NCBI GenBank assembly: GCA_910578885.1
Contig: CAJTSH010000029.1
Coordinates: 1-34,786, forward strand
DNA length: 34,786 nucleotides
From: an uncultured Lachnospiraceae bacterium
Lineage (GTDB): Bacteria; Bacillota; Clostridia; Lachnospirales; Lachnospiraceae
Direction: 5' to 3'
Shown: positions 21,492-31,475 of the stretch, one piece after another
Numbering within the stretch: the stretch's first letter is position 1
How the letters are laid out: every line of letters starts with the position of its first letter
Position numbers and translations under genes: made by a program
Notes under the pieces: model-generated
What the model saw: only the letters and a program-made list of their open reading frames with translations
Database searches by the model: none
Told to the model about the DNA's origin: nothing

Positions 21492-24400
21492 ATGTCATTA
21501 AGATTTATCATGGGAAGCAGCGGCAGCGGGAAGTCTACATATCTGTATGAAGAAATTGTGCGGCTTGCCAGAGAATATCCGGAGCAGACTTTTTATGTCA
21601 TCGTGCCGGAGCAGTTTACGATGCAGACACAGCGTGAGTTGGTGGAAAAATCGGGAAGCGGAATTATGAATATCGACGTGGTCAGCTTCCAGCGTCTTGC
21701 CTATCGTGTGTTTGATGAGATTGGCAAAATGGATATGGTGGTTTTAGAGGAGACAGGAAAGAACCTGCTGCTTCGGAAAGTGGCGGAGGATAAGAAGGAA
21801 GAGCTTCAGGTATTGTCTGGAAATATGAAGAAGATGGGTTATATCAGTGAAATCAAATCGCTGATCTCAGAGCTGACACAGTATCATATTTCACCGGAAG
21901 CGCTGGAGGATTTCCTTCGTGCAGAAGGAATCGGGGAACCGCAGAGAGCGGGAGGGAAGAGGAACGCCCTTTCCGGCGTTTTTTCCCGAAAAATGGAAGA
22001 TATATTGATTATGTACCGTGGATTTGAGGAGGCGTTAGAGGGAAAGTATATTACCGCAGAGGAGATTTTAGACGTATTCGAATCAGTTGCGGCAGAATCA
22101 AAACTGCTTAGGGGCAGCGTGCTTGCCTTTGACGGCTTTACAGGTTTTACGCCGATTCAGAATCAACTCCTGCAAAGGCTCATGACATTGACAAGCGATA
22201 TCTATGTGACAATTACGATGGACGCCAGAGAGGATGCATATACCTTCCGCGGGATGCAGGAATTGTTTGCCATGAGTAAAAAGACGGTATCTTCTTTGGT
22301 GCGCATGGCAGAGAAAGCAAAGATACCTCTTGAGGAGCCGGTATGGTTGATTGATGAAGAGAAGTCCCGGTTTGCGGATTCTCCGATGCTGTCGTCTCTG
22401 GAACGGAACCTTTTTCGTTTACAGGCCAAGCCTTACGGAGAAAATGACGGAAGCATCCGAATGTATTCTTTGGAAAATCAGAGGGAGGAGCTTTCCTATG
22501 CGGCAGGTGAAATCAAGAGATTGGTGAGGGAAGAAGGATACCGTTATAAGGACATTGCGGTGGTGAGCGGAGATGTGGAAAGCTATGGAAATTATGTATC
22601 CCAGATTTTTTCGGTGTATGATATTCCTTATTTTTTGGATACGACAAAGAATATCCTGCTGCATCCTTTCCTTGAATTTGTCCGCGCCGTACTGGAAATT
22701 TTAGAAAACAACTTTACATATGAGAGCATATTCCGTTATTTCCGCAGTAATCTCGTGCTTTGGAAGAAGAAAGAGGAAGAAGAGACGCCGGAATCTGTGA
22801 GGGAGAGAAAGGTAGACGCCGCACTCATTGACCGTCTGGAAAACTATGTGCTGGCAGCGGGTATCCGCGGATATAAAGCATGGTCTAAGCGTTTTTCCTA
22901 TCTGCCGAGGCAGATGAGCGAAGAACAGCTGGAAGAGCTGGAAGCATTCCGAAAGGAGCAAATGGAATTGTTTGCACCGCTGTGGGAAGTGTTTCGAAGG
23001 AAACATGCGACAGTGCGGGAGCAGTCGCTGGCTCTTTATGAATTTATGCGAACTTTGTCAATCGAACAGCAGTTAAAGAATCGGGAAGATGAGTACCGGG
23101 AACAAGGAGACTTTGTAAAAGAAAAAGAGTATGCTCAGATTTACCGGATCGTGATGGACTTGCTGGATAAGATGACCTCTCTTCTTGGGGATGAGGAGCT
23201 TAGCATCAAAGAATATACCGAGATATTAGACGCAGGCTTTGAAGTGGCAAAAGTGGGCGTGATTCCTACCGGTTATGACCGGGTGACAGTCGGAGATATC
23301 GAAAGAACCCGTCTGGAGCATATAAAGGTACTGTTTTTTCTGGGCGTAAATGATGGGATTGTGCCGAAGAATGACACAAGGGGCGGAATTATCTCCCAAT
23401 TGGAGCGGGAAGAGCTGGCAAAGCGCCATTTAGAGCTTGCGCCCACTGCAAGAGAGCGCGTATTTATGCAGCGTTTCTATCTCTATCTGGTAATGACGAA
23501 GCCCTCCGGCCTTCTGTATCTGACTTGTGCCAGAGTGGGGGGAGACGGGCAGTCGCTGCGCCGTTCGTATCTTCTTGGAACGATGCACAAGCTGTTTCCC
23601 AAGGTGGAAGTAACGGAAATCGAAGCGCTTCCCATCGAAAATCTGATTGTGACGCCAAAGAGCAGCCTCATTTTCTATTTGGAGGAAATACAGCGCCGTC
23701 AGGAAGGCGGTCTGCCATTGGAGAGAAGGAAGCGTCAGCTTTGGAATGCGTTGAAGCAGTGGTATGAAAATGATGAGATTTACCGGACGTTTTTAACACA
23801 TTTGACGGAAGCGGAAAAACTTAGATATGAGGGAAATGAAATATCGAGGGCAGTTTCAAAAGCTCTCTACGGAAATGTACTGGAAAACAGCGTGACGCGT
23901 CTGGAACGCTTTGCAGCCTGCGCCTGCGCTCATTTCCTGAACTATGGACTTCGGCTGAATGAGAGGGAGCTGAGCCAGTTTGCCGCAATGGATATGGGCG
24001 TTATCTATCATCTTGCACTGGAAAAATATGCAGCCATGCTTGGAAAATCCCAATATGATTGGTTTACAATACCAAAGGAAGCAGAAGAGGAGATGATAGA
24101 GGCGGCGCTGAGGGAAGCCGTTTTGGAAAGCGGGAATCAGGCGCTTGCACAGACGGCGAAAAATCAGTATTTTCTCTATCGCATGGGCAAAATTTTAAAG
24201 ACAACAGTGCATACCTTGACCGAGCAGGTACGGGCGGGAAGATTTGAACCGGGAGACTTTGAGATGGCGTTTGCATTTACCGAGGATTTAGAAGCTGTGA
24301 ATTTCGCATTGACCGAGGAGGAAAAGATGCACCTGAGGGGACGGATTGACCGTGTGGACACATATGAAGCAGATGGGAAGCTCTATGTTAAGGTCATTGA

Positions 24401-25016
24401 CTATAAATCGGGAAAAACCAGCTTTGATCTGCTGGCGCTCTATCATGGCCTGCAGTTGCAGCTAGTAGTCTATTTGAATGCGGCGGTAGAGATTTTAAAG
24501 AAGAAGCATCCGACAGAGGAAATCGTTCCGGCAGGGGTGTTCTATTATCATATTGATGATCCGGTGATTGAGGGAAGCGGCGGTGAGACCGATGTGGAAA
24601 TTTATGAGCAGATTCTGGATAAACTGAAATTGGACGGTCTGGTAAATGAAAGCGACCGGATTTATGAGGCGATGGATACCGACATTGCAGGCAAATCCAA
24701 GGTGATTCCGGTGGGTTTTACCAAAGACGGCGCGCTCACAAAGACTTCAAAGACGGCGACCGACGAGGAATTTGCCCTGATTTCAGACTATGTCAGCCAT
24801 CTGGTACAACGGCTGGGACGGCAGATTGTAGAAGGGGAAGTAAAAGTAAATCCATATCAGCTTAAGGACAAGGAGGCGTGTACTTATTGTCCCTATAGAA
24901 GCGTCTGCGGATACGACGGAAGAATACCGGGTTATGAGCATCGGAAACTTGATGACATTGGGGATGCGGATGAAATTATGCAGAAAATGAAGGAAATAGG
25001 CAGGGAGGATATGTAA
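21492..25016 (+). CDS. addB: ATP-dependent helicase/nuclease subunit B, AddB
   Basis: This 1174-aa subunit of the AddAB double-strand-break resection complex has an N-terminal Walker A, FIMGSSGSGKSTYLY (residues about 5-19), and a degenerate helicase core that in this family scans for Chi. The C-terminal RecB-like nuclease has VIDYKSGKT with D970 and K972. Four cysteines that would hold the 4Fe-4S cluster are present: C810 (AACACAHFLNYGL) and C1130, C1133, C1139 (CTYCPYRSVC). Length is normal for Firmicutes. ATG 21492 has GCGGAGGAG upstream. Its stop overlaps the addA start (TAATG, one shared base), so the subunits are translationally coupled. Confidence 0.96.
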   Translation: MSLRFIMGSSGSGKSTYLYEEIVRLAREYPEQTFYVIVPEQFTMQTQRELVEKSGSGIMNIDVVSFQRLAYRVFDEIGKMDMVVLEETGKNLLLRKVAEDKKEELQVLSGNMKKMGYISEIKSLISELTQYHISPEALEDFLRAEGIGEPQRAGGKRNALSGVFSRKMEDILIMYRGFEEALEGKYITAEEILDVFESVAAESKLLRGSVLAFDGFTGFTPIQNQLLQRLMTLTSDIYVTITMDAREDAYTFRGMQELFAMSKKTVSSLVRMAEKAKIPLEEPVWLIDEEKSRFADSPMLSSLERNLFRLQAKPYGENDGSIRMYSLENQREELSYAAGEIKRLVREEGYRYKDIAVVSGDVESYGNYVSQIFSVYDIPYFLDTTKNILLHPFLEFVRAVLEILENNFTYESIFRYFRSNLVLWKKKEEEETPESVRERKVDAALIDRLENYVLAAGIRGYKAWSKRFSYLPRQMSEEQLEELEAFRKEQMELFAPLWEVFRRKHATVREQSLALYEFMRTLSIEQQLKNREDEYREQGDFVKEKEYAQIYRIVMDLLDKMTSLLGDEELSIKEYTEILDAGFEVAKVGVIPTGYDRVTVGDIERTRLEHIKVLFFLGVNDGIVPKNDTRGGIISQLEREELAKRHLELAPTARERVFMQRFYLYLVMTKPSGLLYLTCARVGGDGQSLRRSYLLGTMHKLFPKVEVTEIEALPIENLIVTPKSSLIFYLEEIQRRQEGGLPLERRKRQLWNALKQWYENDEIYRTFLTHLTEAEKLRYEGNEISRAVSKALYGNVLENSVTRLERFAACACAHFLNYGLRLNERELSQFAAMDMGVIYHLALEKYAAMLGKSQYDWFTIPKEAEEEMIEAALREAVLESGNQALAQTAKNQYFLYRMGKILKTTVHTLTEQVRAGRFEPGDFEMAFAFTEDLEAVNFALTEEEKMHLRGRIDRVDTYEADGKLYVKVIDYKSGKTSFDLLALYHGLQLQLVVYLNAAVEILKKKHPTEEIVPAGVFYYHIDDPVIEGSGGETDVEIYEQILDKLKLDGLVNESDRIYEAMDTDIAGKSKVIPVGFTKDGALTKTSKTATDEEFALISDYVSHLVQRLGRQIVEGEVKVNPYQLKDKEACTYCPYRSVCGYDGRIPGYEHRKLDDIGDADEIMQKMKEIGREDM

Positions 25017-28000
25017 TGGGTGTTTCGTGGACGCCGGAGCAGAAGAAAGTGATTGAATTAAGAAAACGGAATATATTAGTGTCTGCGGCGGCAGGCTCCG
25101 GCAAGACAGCCGTTCTGGTCGAGCGTATCAAGGAGAGGATTTTGGATAAGGAGAATCCCATTGATATTGATGAGCTTCTGGTGGTGACATTTACCAAGGC
25201 GGCGGCGGCACAGATGCGGGACCGCGTGGGACTTGCGATTGAAAAAGAACTTTCAGAGGATCCCTTAAATCCCCGCTTGGAGCAGCAGCTTGCGCTGGTA
25301 CACAACGCCCAGATTACAACGATTGACAGCTTTTGCCTCTATGTAATTCGCAACCATTTTCATGAAATTGATCTGGAACCGAACTTTCGGATTGCGGATG
25401 AGGGCGAGCTGAAGCTCTTAAAGCAGGAGGTCATGGAGACGCTGCTGGAAGAAATGTATGAGGGGGGCAGTGAAGATTTTATTGAGCTTGCGGACATCTA
25501 TGCTTCCGGCAGAAATGATGAAGGATTAAAGAGCCTCATTTTACAGTTCTATGATTATGCAGGGAGTTATCCCTGGCCGAAGGAGTGGCTCTTGCAGTGT
25601 GAAAAGGCATATGAAACGGAGACTGTAGAGGAATTAGAAGAAAGTCCGATGATGCAATGTCTCCTAGAATACATTTCCTATATGACAGAGGGAGTCCGGG
25701 AGAAAATGCAGCAGACTCTGTCTGTCTGCCTGCAGGAGGACGGACCCTATATGTATCAGAGCGCCATAGAGAGCGATTTGTCTGCCTTAAATGAACTTTT
25801 GGAGTGTAAGAGTTATGAGCAGATACGCGGATGGATGCAAGGGAAGAGCTGGGCGAAGCTGAAAGCGGCAAGGGGCTTTGAGGGCAGCAAAGAGAAGCAG
25901 GAGTATGTCAAAGGAGCAAGAAGCGCTTGGAAGAATGCGATTGATTCTATCCAGAAGAAATTCTTTTTTGCCGATATGGAGAGCCATCTGGCGCAGACAA
26001 AACGTCTGCATGGACTGGTACATACCTTGGTTTCTGTTACCTGCCTTTTTATGGAGCGGCTTTCCATGCGGAAACGCGAGAAGAATATTGTGGACTTCGG
26101 GGACTTGGAGCATTTTGCACTGGAAATTTTAGTGGATCGGGAGACAAAGCAGCCGACTGCTACGGCGCAGGAATTTCAAAACGCCTATGCGGAGATTATG
26201 ATTGACGAGTATCAGGACAGCAATTATGTGCAGGAGACAATTCTGCGCGCAATTTCCCGTGAGCAGGCGGGGGAAAACAATATTTTCATGGTAGGGGATG
26301 TAAAACAGAGTATTTATCGGTTCCGGCTTGCAAGACCAGAGCTGTTCATGGAGAAATTCGACGCCTATACGACAGAGGACAGTGAGAATCAGCGAGTGGA
26401 TTTGCATAAGAATTTCCGAAGCCGGAATGAGGTATTGCAGATTACCAACGATATTTTCAAGAAAATCATGAAACGAAGCCTCGGAAATGTGGAATATGAC
26501 GACGCGGCGGCATTGTATCCGGGAGCGTCTTATCCGGAAGCGGTATCTGACATGAATGCCGCCGGTTCCATTATGGATTCCGTTCAGGCGGCTTCCGGCT
26601 TGGCGGGAAGAGAGATGTTTGCGCCGGAGATTTTGGTAGCGGACGGCAAGGAGGAACTGTTATCCGAGCTGGAGCATGGGGATAAGGTGACGCTGGAAGC
26701 CATGATGATTGCGTCTAAAATTAAGACGCTGATGGAGCGGCAGCTTGTGACGGATGAAAAGACCGGAGAGCTGAGGCGTCTTAGGTATGGTGACATTGTC
26801 CTGCTGCTGAGGAGCCTTAGCGTATATGGCGATACATTTACAAAGGTTCTGATGGAAGCCGGAATACCGGCGCATACCACTTCAAAGACCGGATATTTTT
26901 CGGCGCTTGAGGTGCAGATCATATTGAGCTACCTTCGGATACTGGACAATCCGTTTCAGGATATTCCGCTGGCAGCAGTTTTGAAATCTCCGATTGGCGG
27001 ATTTTCCGATGAGGAATTGGCGCAGATACGGGTCACAGATCGGGAGAAATCCTTTAGCGAAGCTTTTTTTGATGGCATCAGGGAGGAAATCTTTGCGGGA
27101 GAGCTGGCAGAAAAGGCTGCAGCGTTTTATGAGATTTATCAGAATCTTAGGAAAGAGATTTCAGACCGTCCGATTCATGAACTGCTCTTGGAAGTCTTAG
27201 ACGCCACCGGATATGATAAGATTGTAGCCGCCATGCCGGGAGGAAAACAGCGTCAGGCAAATGTCGCTATGCTGGTAGAGCGGGCAATTGCTTATGAGGG
27301 AACCAGTTACCGCGGATTATTTCATTTCATCCGTTACATGGATGAACTGCAGAAATACGATGTGGATTACGGGGAGGCAGATCTTGTCAGCGAGAATGAG
27401 GATGCGGTTCGGATTATGAGTATCCATAAGAGTAAGGGGCTGGAATTTCCTGTAGTGTTTGTAAGCGGGCTTGGAAAACAATTTAACAGGCAGGACAGCA
27501 GGAGCCGCATGATTCTCCACCATGAGCTTGGCATAGGATTGGAAGAGGTGGATATGAAACGGCATATAAAAATGCCGACCTTGACCAGACGGATTCTGGC
27601 AAATCAAGGAGAATTGGAAAATCTTGGAGAAGAGCTTCGGATCCTGTATGTGGCGCTCACAAGAGCGAAGGAAAAGCTGATATTGACCGGAGTCTTAGAT
27701 AAAGCAGATGAGAAGCTTGCCGGTTACCGGGTGGTAAATGAGGATGCGAAGAAGATTGGCTTTGCAGACCTTGCAGGGGCAAACAGTTATCTGGACTGGG
27801 TATTGCCGGCATTGGTCAGCTATGGAGACGCTTATCTCATACAGCAGATTTCAGTAGCCGATATGGTCTGGCAGGAGGCAAGGCAGCAGACCGAAGAGCG
27901 GCTAATGGAGGAAGAAACGGCGTCTGATTGGGAGCAGCCTTCGGAGGAAATGATATCTCTGGTAGAAGAGCGGCTGTCCTATGTATACCCTTATCAGAAT

Positions 28001-28693
28001 ACGGTGGATTTACAGATGAAATATTCCGTCTCGGAGTTAAAGCACCGCGCCATGCGGGAATATGCACAGGCAGAGGAGCTAGATACGGTTCCGGTGTTCC
28101 TCGAAAAGCCTGTCATTCCGTATATTCCTGCATTTGTGGACGAAACGGCAAAGCGGGAAGAAATCAGTCAGGGCGCATTGCGGGGAACCGCTGTGCATCG
28201 TGTTCTGGAATGTCTGGATTTTACGGCGGTGAGCGATGAGAGCCTGTTAGCAGATGTAGAAGAACAGATGAAGCAGATGTTAGCCAGTGAACAGGTAACA
28301 AAGGAGATGGCGGATTTGGTGAATCCGCGGCAGATTGTAGAATTTCTGCGTTCTGACGTGGGACGAAGGATGCGCAGGGCGGCAGAAGCGGGGCTGCTTT
28401 ACCGGGAAAAACCATTTGTGCTTGGAATGCCGGAAGAGGAGCTGATTCTGGTGCAGGGAATTATTGATGTATTTTGGATGGAAGGGAATCATATTATTCT
28501 GCTCGATTATAAGACTGATCGGGTGAAGGACGGGAAGCAGCTTTGCGATATGTATCAGGCGCAGTTGGATTTGTATGCGAAAGCGTTGGAGGCGGTCTGG
28601 GATATGAAGGTGGAGGAGAAGTATTTGTATTCGTTTTCGCTGCGGGAGGCGGTGAAGGTGGAGGATGAGCAGTGCAAGGGGAGTTCGTTTTAA
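25016..28693 (+). CDS. addA: ATP-dependent helicase/nuclease subunit A, AddA
   Basis: This 1225-aa UvrD/RecB-family helicase-nuclease is the motor of AddAB. Helicase motifs in order are the Q motif (WTPEQ), Walker A (SAAAGSGKTAVL, about 24-35), Ia (TFTKAAAAQMRDR), II (IDEYQDSN), III (GDVKQSIYRFR), IV (NFRSR), V (MSIHKSKGLEFPVVF) and VI (LYVALTRAKEKL). The C-terminal nuclease shows GTAVHRVLE, VQGIIDVF and LLDYKTD with D1164 and K1166. All key residues are in place, so the enzyme should be active. It is the last gene of the GC-richer block, and base composition drops right after its stop. Confidence 0.97.
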   Translation: MGVSWTPEQKKVIELRKRNILVSAAAGSGKTAVLVERIKERILDKENPIDIDELLVVTFTKAAAAQMRDRVGLAIEKELSEDPLNPRLEQQLALVHNAQITTIDSFCLYVIRNHFHEIDLEPNFRIADEGELKLLKQEVMETLLEEMYEGGSEDFIELADIYASGRNDEGLKSLILQFYDYAGSYPWPKEWLLQCEKAYETETVEELEESPMMQCLLEYISYMTEGVREKMQQTLSVCLQEDGPYMYQSAIESDLSALNELLECKSYEQIRGWMQGKSWAKLKAARGFEGSKEKQEYVKGARSAWKNAIDSIQKKFFFADMESHLAQTKRLHGLVHTLVSVTCLFMERLSMRKREKNIVDFGDLEHFALEILVDRETKQPTATAQEFQNAYAEIMIDEYQDSNYVQETILRAISREQAGENNIFMVGDVKQSIYRFRLARPELFMEKFDAYTTEDSENQRVDLHKNFRSRNEVLQITNDIFKKIMKRSLGNVEYDDAAALYPGASYPEAVSDMNAAGSIMDSVQAASGLAGREMFAPEILVADGKEELLSELEHGDKVTLEAMMIASKIKTLMERQLVTDEKTGELRRLRYGDIVLLLRSLSVYGDTFTKVLMEAGIPAHTTSKTGYFSALEVQIILSYLRILDNPFQDIPLAAVLKSPIGGFSDEELAQIRVTDREKSFSEAFFDGIREEIFAGELAEKAAAFYEIYQNLRKEISDRPIHELLLEVLDATGYDKIVAAMPGGKQRQANVAMLVERAIAYEGTSYRGLFHFIRYMDELQKYDVDYGEADLVSENEDAVRIMSIHKSKGLEFPVVFVSGLGKQFNRQDSRSRMILHHELGIGLEEVDMKRHIKMPTLTRRILANQGELENLGEELRILYVALTRAKEKLILTGVLDKADEKLAGYRVVNEDAKKIGFADLAGANSYLDWVLPALVSYGDAYLIQQISVADMVWQEARQQTEERLMEEETASDWEQPSEEMISLVEERLSYVYPYQNTVDLQMKYSVSELKHRAMREYAQAEELDTVPVFLEKPVIPYIPAFVDETAKREEISQGALRGTAVHRVLECLDFTAVSDESLLADVEEQMKQMLASEQVTKEMADLVNPRQIVEFLRSDVGRRMRRAAEAGLLYREKPFVLGMPEEELILVQGIIDVFWMEGNHIILLDYKTDRVKDGKQLCDMYQAQLDLYAKALEAVWDMKVEEKYLYSFSLREAVKVEDEQCKGSSF

Positions 28694-28755
28694 ATCAAGT
28701 ATTAAGCATTAAAAGAAGGGGATTTTGGGCATTACTTTTGAGGATGGAATAGGAG

Positions 28756-29478
28756 ATGATTTGTGTGACAGAAGCAAATATAGAGCAAATAGAACAGTTT
28801 AAAAAAGAGTATTGTAGGAGTAATGATAGGCGGCTTGCAATTAATGAAGATTTTGCGGTTGAAGTAATGTCATATGAAGAATTACTGCCTGGAAATACTG
28901 TAAGAAGTTATGCGACGGGGAGTAGAGAAATTAATGGAGGCTTTATAGTATTTAGAGTAACGGATACTCTTAGTGGCATTGTATATTACCCTATATTTTC
29001 TGATAGCGTTGGAAGAGAACTTATAAAAGCGTGGGGAATGGAGTTACCAAGCAAAATGACGGTTTTTACTTGTGGGGGAAATGGCAATGGAAGGAATCAT
29101 GGTGCAGGTAGTCATATTATTCAAAGAAAAGACGAAAATCGAAAAATGTTACAATTGATTCAATTCGCACGATCAATGATGATTTTACATATAAATGAAC
29201 CGGAACCAATGAGAGAGCCATTCAGAGGAATATATGATAAACTTGAAAAGAATCCTAGATACAATGTTTTTGAATCGGATATAAAAAGTATCAATACAGC
29301 TATATTACATTTCTTCAATAAACCAGTTAATACACAGAATGAAAACTTTACAAACTTACAGCAATATATTTCTTATTTACAGAATCAATATCCTAATCGA
29401 CATTTGAGAAATTTTGATTTTAATGTGTTGCGTAATAAAATGAAAGCAGAGTATCCAAATGAGACTATTGCATTTTAA
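28756..29478 (+). CDS. uncharacterised 240-aa protein
   Basis: I do not recognise this protein. It is soluble, with no signal or membrane segment. The N-terminal third has alternating charged helices and strands (GGFIVFRVTD, GIVYYPIFSD). The centre has a Gly/Asn-rich loop, FTCGGNGNGRNHGAGSHIIQ (about 114-133), which could be a nucleotide or metal loop. The C-terminal half is helical and ends NFDFNVLRNKMKAEYPN. Start choice is open: AGGAG (28751-28755) abuts ATG 28756, whereas GTG 28765 has ideal 9-base spacing. Low GC and position next to addA mark it as the first gene of the accessory region. It lies 25 bases ahead of the zinc-ribbon gene. Confidence 0.7.
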   Translation: MICVTEANIEQIEQFKKEYCRSNDRRLAINEDFAVEVMSYEELLPGNTVRSYATGSREINGGFIVFRVTDTLSGIVYYPIFSDSVGRELIKAWGMELPSKMTVFTCGGNGNGRNHGAGSHIIQRKDENRKMLQLIQFARSMMILHINEPEPMREPFRGIYDKLEKNPRYNVFESDIKSINTAILHFFNKPVNTQNENFTNLQQYISYLQNQYPNRHLRNFDFNVLRNKMKAEYPNETIAF

Positions 29479-29503
29479 TGCTGAAGATAAGAGGAGAATA
29501 GAT

Positions 29504-30446
29504 ATGGCAAAGAAGATTGATAGAGCATGGAAATACTTTAAATGTCAGAAGTGTGGAAAAGAAGGATTGACAGATTCTGTAAATGGAGTTATAGGATGAT
29601 AAAAGCATTTTATATCCATATGAGATGGGTAATGAGAAAATACATTATGAATCAATTAAGGGTATGGAATATAATAAAGAAAATACAATGGCTGGAACAT
29701 GGTATTTTTTGGATCTGGAGCCTCAAGGAAGGGTGAGCTTATCATTCTACCCAGGATATGAAAAAAACTTTTTAAAATTGCTTGATTTGATAAAAGATGA
29801 TATACCCAAGTTGGAGCATGGGATGTTTACCGAGGAATTTTTTACTAAATCTGAATTTGATCCTAGTGAAATTGCAAAGTATGAAGATGTTGATTTACAG
29901 ATTGAGTCAGATGATTTTAATTATAGGGGATATCTTTCTGGTTGGAAAAATGAGTCAGAATTGTGCTTTTGCAATTCAATAACCAGAGTGGGATATAGGT
30001 TTCCTCTTGATAAAATAAAATATTATCGTCTTTTAGGGCAAAAGTATGTCACTACAAAAATAAGTGGTGGCGGTGGTGGTGGTTCATTAATTAAGGGGGC
30101 TGTTATTGGCGGGTTAATAGCTGGAGAGGCTGGAGCCGTGATAGGAAGCAGAAAAGAAGTAAATGACATAAATGGTATCTCAACTGTACATGATGAGCAG
30201 ACAGTTTTGCTTTACGATATTAGCTTAAAACAGGTTGTACAGTTTAATTCAGCGGCATATGAGGTCTTCACAAAATTGATTCCTGAAAAAGAATATGAGG
30301 TCGTATTACAAGAAAGTGAATCATCAAAAGGAGTAAATTTTGACGACATTGATGCGCTTGAAAAGTTGGCAAACTTATTTGAAAAGGGAATTTTAACGAA
30401 AGAAGAGTTTGAGAGTAAGAAAAAGGAAATTTTAAGTCGTGTTTAA
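29504..30446 (+). pseudogene. zinc-ribbon/SHOCT-domain gene, apparently split by a one-base frameshift
   Basis: ATG 29504, behind GAGGAG, encodes MAKKIDRAWKYFKCQKCGKE and stops at 29599 after 31 residues. A second frame is open from 29595 to TAA 30446 and contains an ATG at 29625 but no ribosome site there. Dropping one G at about 29594-29595 joins them as VNGVIDDKSILYPYEMGNEK. The joined protein of about 312 aa would have an N-terminal CxxC half zinc ribbon, a central unknown region, a Gly-rich turn with a hydrophobic stretch (about GGGGGGSLIKGAVIGGLIAG) and a C-terminal SHOCT domain (LEKLANLFEKGILTKEEFES). If not frameshifted, the 273-aa product from 29625 would be the gene. SHOCT proteins often accompany membrane or phage-related genes. 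Role unknown. Confidence 0.6.
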
Positions 30447-30470
30447 TGATGGGGTTATAGAACCGGAACG

Positions 30471-31019
30471 TAATAGGGGGAATATCATGCAAAACAACAG
30501 CACTCTTGGCTATTACGATAACCATGCTGCCGAATTTTATAAAAATACAGTAAATGTTGAATTTGCCGTAATGCAAAGGCAATATGTTTTTTCAAGAACT
30601 GGCAGAAGTAGGTAAGTATGATGGAATATGGGCATGCTCATCCATATTGCATTTACCGATGAATGAACTTGTAGAAGTGATGCGAAAAATGGCAGTTGCA
30701 TTAAAAGAGAATGGAATTATTTATACATCATTCAAATATGGAACATTTGCAGGTGAAAGAAATGGACGCTATTTTACAGATATGACAGAAGAGACATTTG
30801 CAGAGTTTTTAGGTGAGGTAAGAGAATTAGAAGTTGAAGAACAGTGGACAACTTCGGATGTACGGCCGGGAAGAGGTGAAGAGAAATGGCTCAATCTGAT
30901 TTTGCGGAAAAGATAAAGGTTGATGAATTACAAATAGAATCTACGGATGTTATGACCGGTGATAGAAATAGAAATCGCTTTTTGTATTACCAGTTAAAAA
31001 TGAGTATGTTAAAAGCAAA
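30471..31019 (+). repeat. truncated copy of the 34074-34786 locus
   Basis: Sequence from TAATAGGGGG onward matches 34074-34786 almost base for base, with only a few substitutions. A 164-base block corresponding to about 34187-34350 is missing here. The match runs to the window edge on the other side, so the true repeat is longer. Direct orientation, with the start points 3603 bases apart. Confidence 0.9.
30487..30916 (+). pseudogene. SAM methyltransferase, copy with 164-base deletion
   Basis: The start (MQNNSTLGYYDNHAAEFYKN) is identical to the intact gene at 34090, but the sequence jumps after CAAAGGCA straight to ATATGTTTTTTC. The lost block encodes the SAM-binding loop DFGCGSGRD, and the deletion is not a multiple of three, so the frame breaks. 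The C-terminal half is still open from ATG 30584 to TAA 30916 (MFFQELAEVGKYDGIWACSS onward). The upstream region also lacks the -35/-10 present at the intact copy. Non-functional. Confidence 0.85.
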
Positions 31020-31244
31020 AATGTAAGGCACTCGGAAGATTATGGATTTTTCAATGGAAAACAGAAAGATACAGGCAAGTCGGTGATTTTTGCATCTGTT
31101 GCAACACTTGGTAGAAATGAGTATTTGTCTGAAGAATTCTTTTCGCCGGATTATTTTGATTATTTGGTTATTGACGATAAGCGCGTTATAATAAGGACAA
31201 AGTTAGAGAAACCCAGTAAAATCAAGGGGTTAGTATTAATTTAG
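30886..31244 (+). pseudogene. frameshifted DEAD/DEAH-helicase-like remnant
   Basis: ATG 30886, overlapping the methyltransferase end, gives MAQSDFAEKIKVDELQIEST and stops at 31026 after 46 residues. In another frame, open 30972-31244, the sequence reads SEDYGFFNGKQKDTGKSVIF, then ASVATLGRNEYLSEEFFSPD and YFDYLVIDD. This looks like the stretch up to motif II of superfamily 2 helicases (IFATxQxL ... FDxIVIDE), with the usual Glu replaced by Asp and no His after. The frame ends in unrelated sequence at 31244. The same start exists after the intact methyltransferase at 34653, so a complete helicase may lie beyond the window. Confidence 0.5.
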
Positions 31245-31475
31245 TCCTTATTTTTATACCATTTTATCAGTAGATAAGGCAGCGCTGACAAATCAAACCG
31301 AAATCCAAACATTGCATCAACAATTCAGGAGTCATGACCTGAGTGTGGTTCGTGCATCCAAGTGAGGTGACAATTTAATAGATTTTATTTAGGTAAGACT
31401 AAATTAGCATTTAACACGGAGATATTCCGTTTGGCTGATATAGTCCTATTTTTTATTTTGAAAGGAAGAGATTGT
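31245..31475. other. short gap with debris
   Basis: No gene with a start is seen. An open stretch of about 29 codons ending at about 31366 (ALTNQTEIQTLHQQFRSHDL) is unrecognised and looks like a gene tail. ACGGA-GATAT-TCCGT (31416-31430) is a small hairpin. AAAGGAAG at 31461-31468 serves the small gene that follows. Confidence 0.4.
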
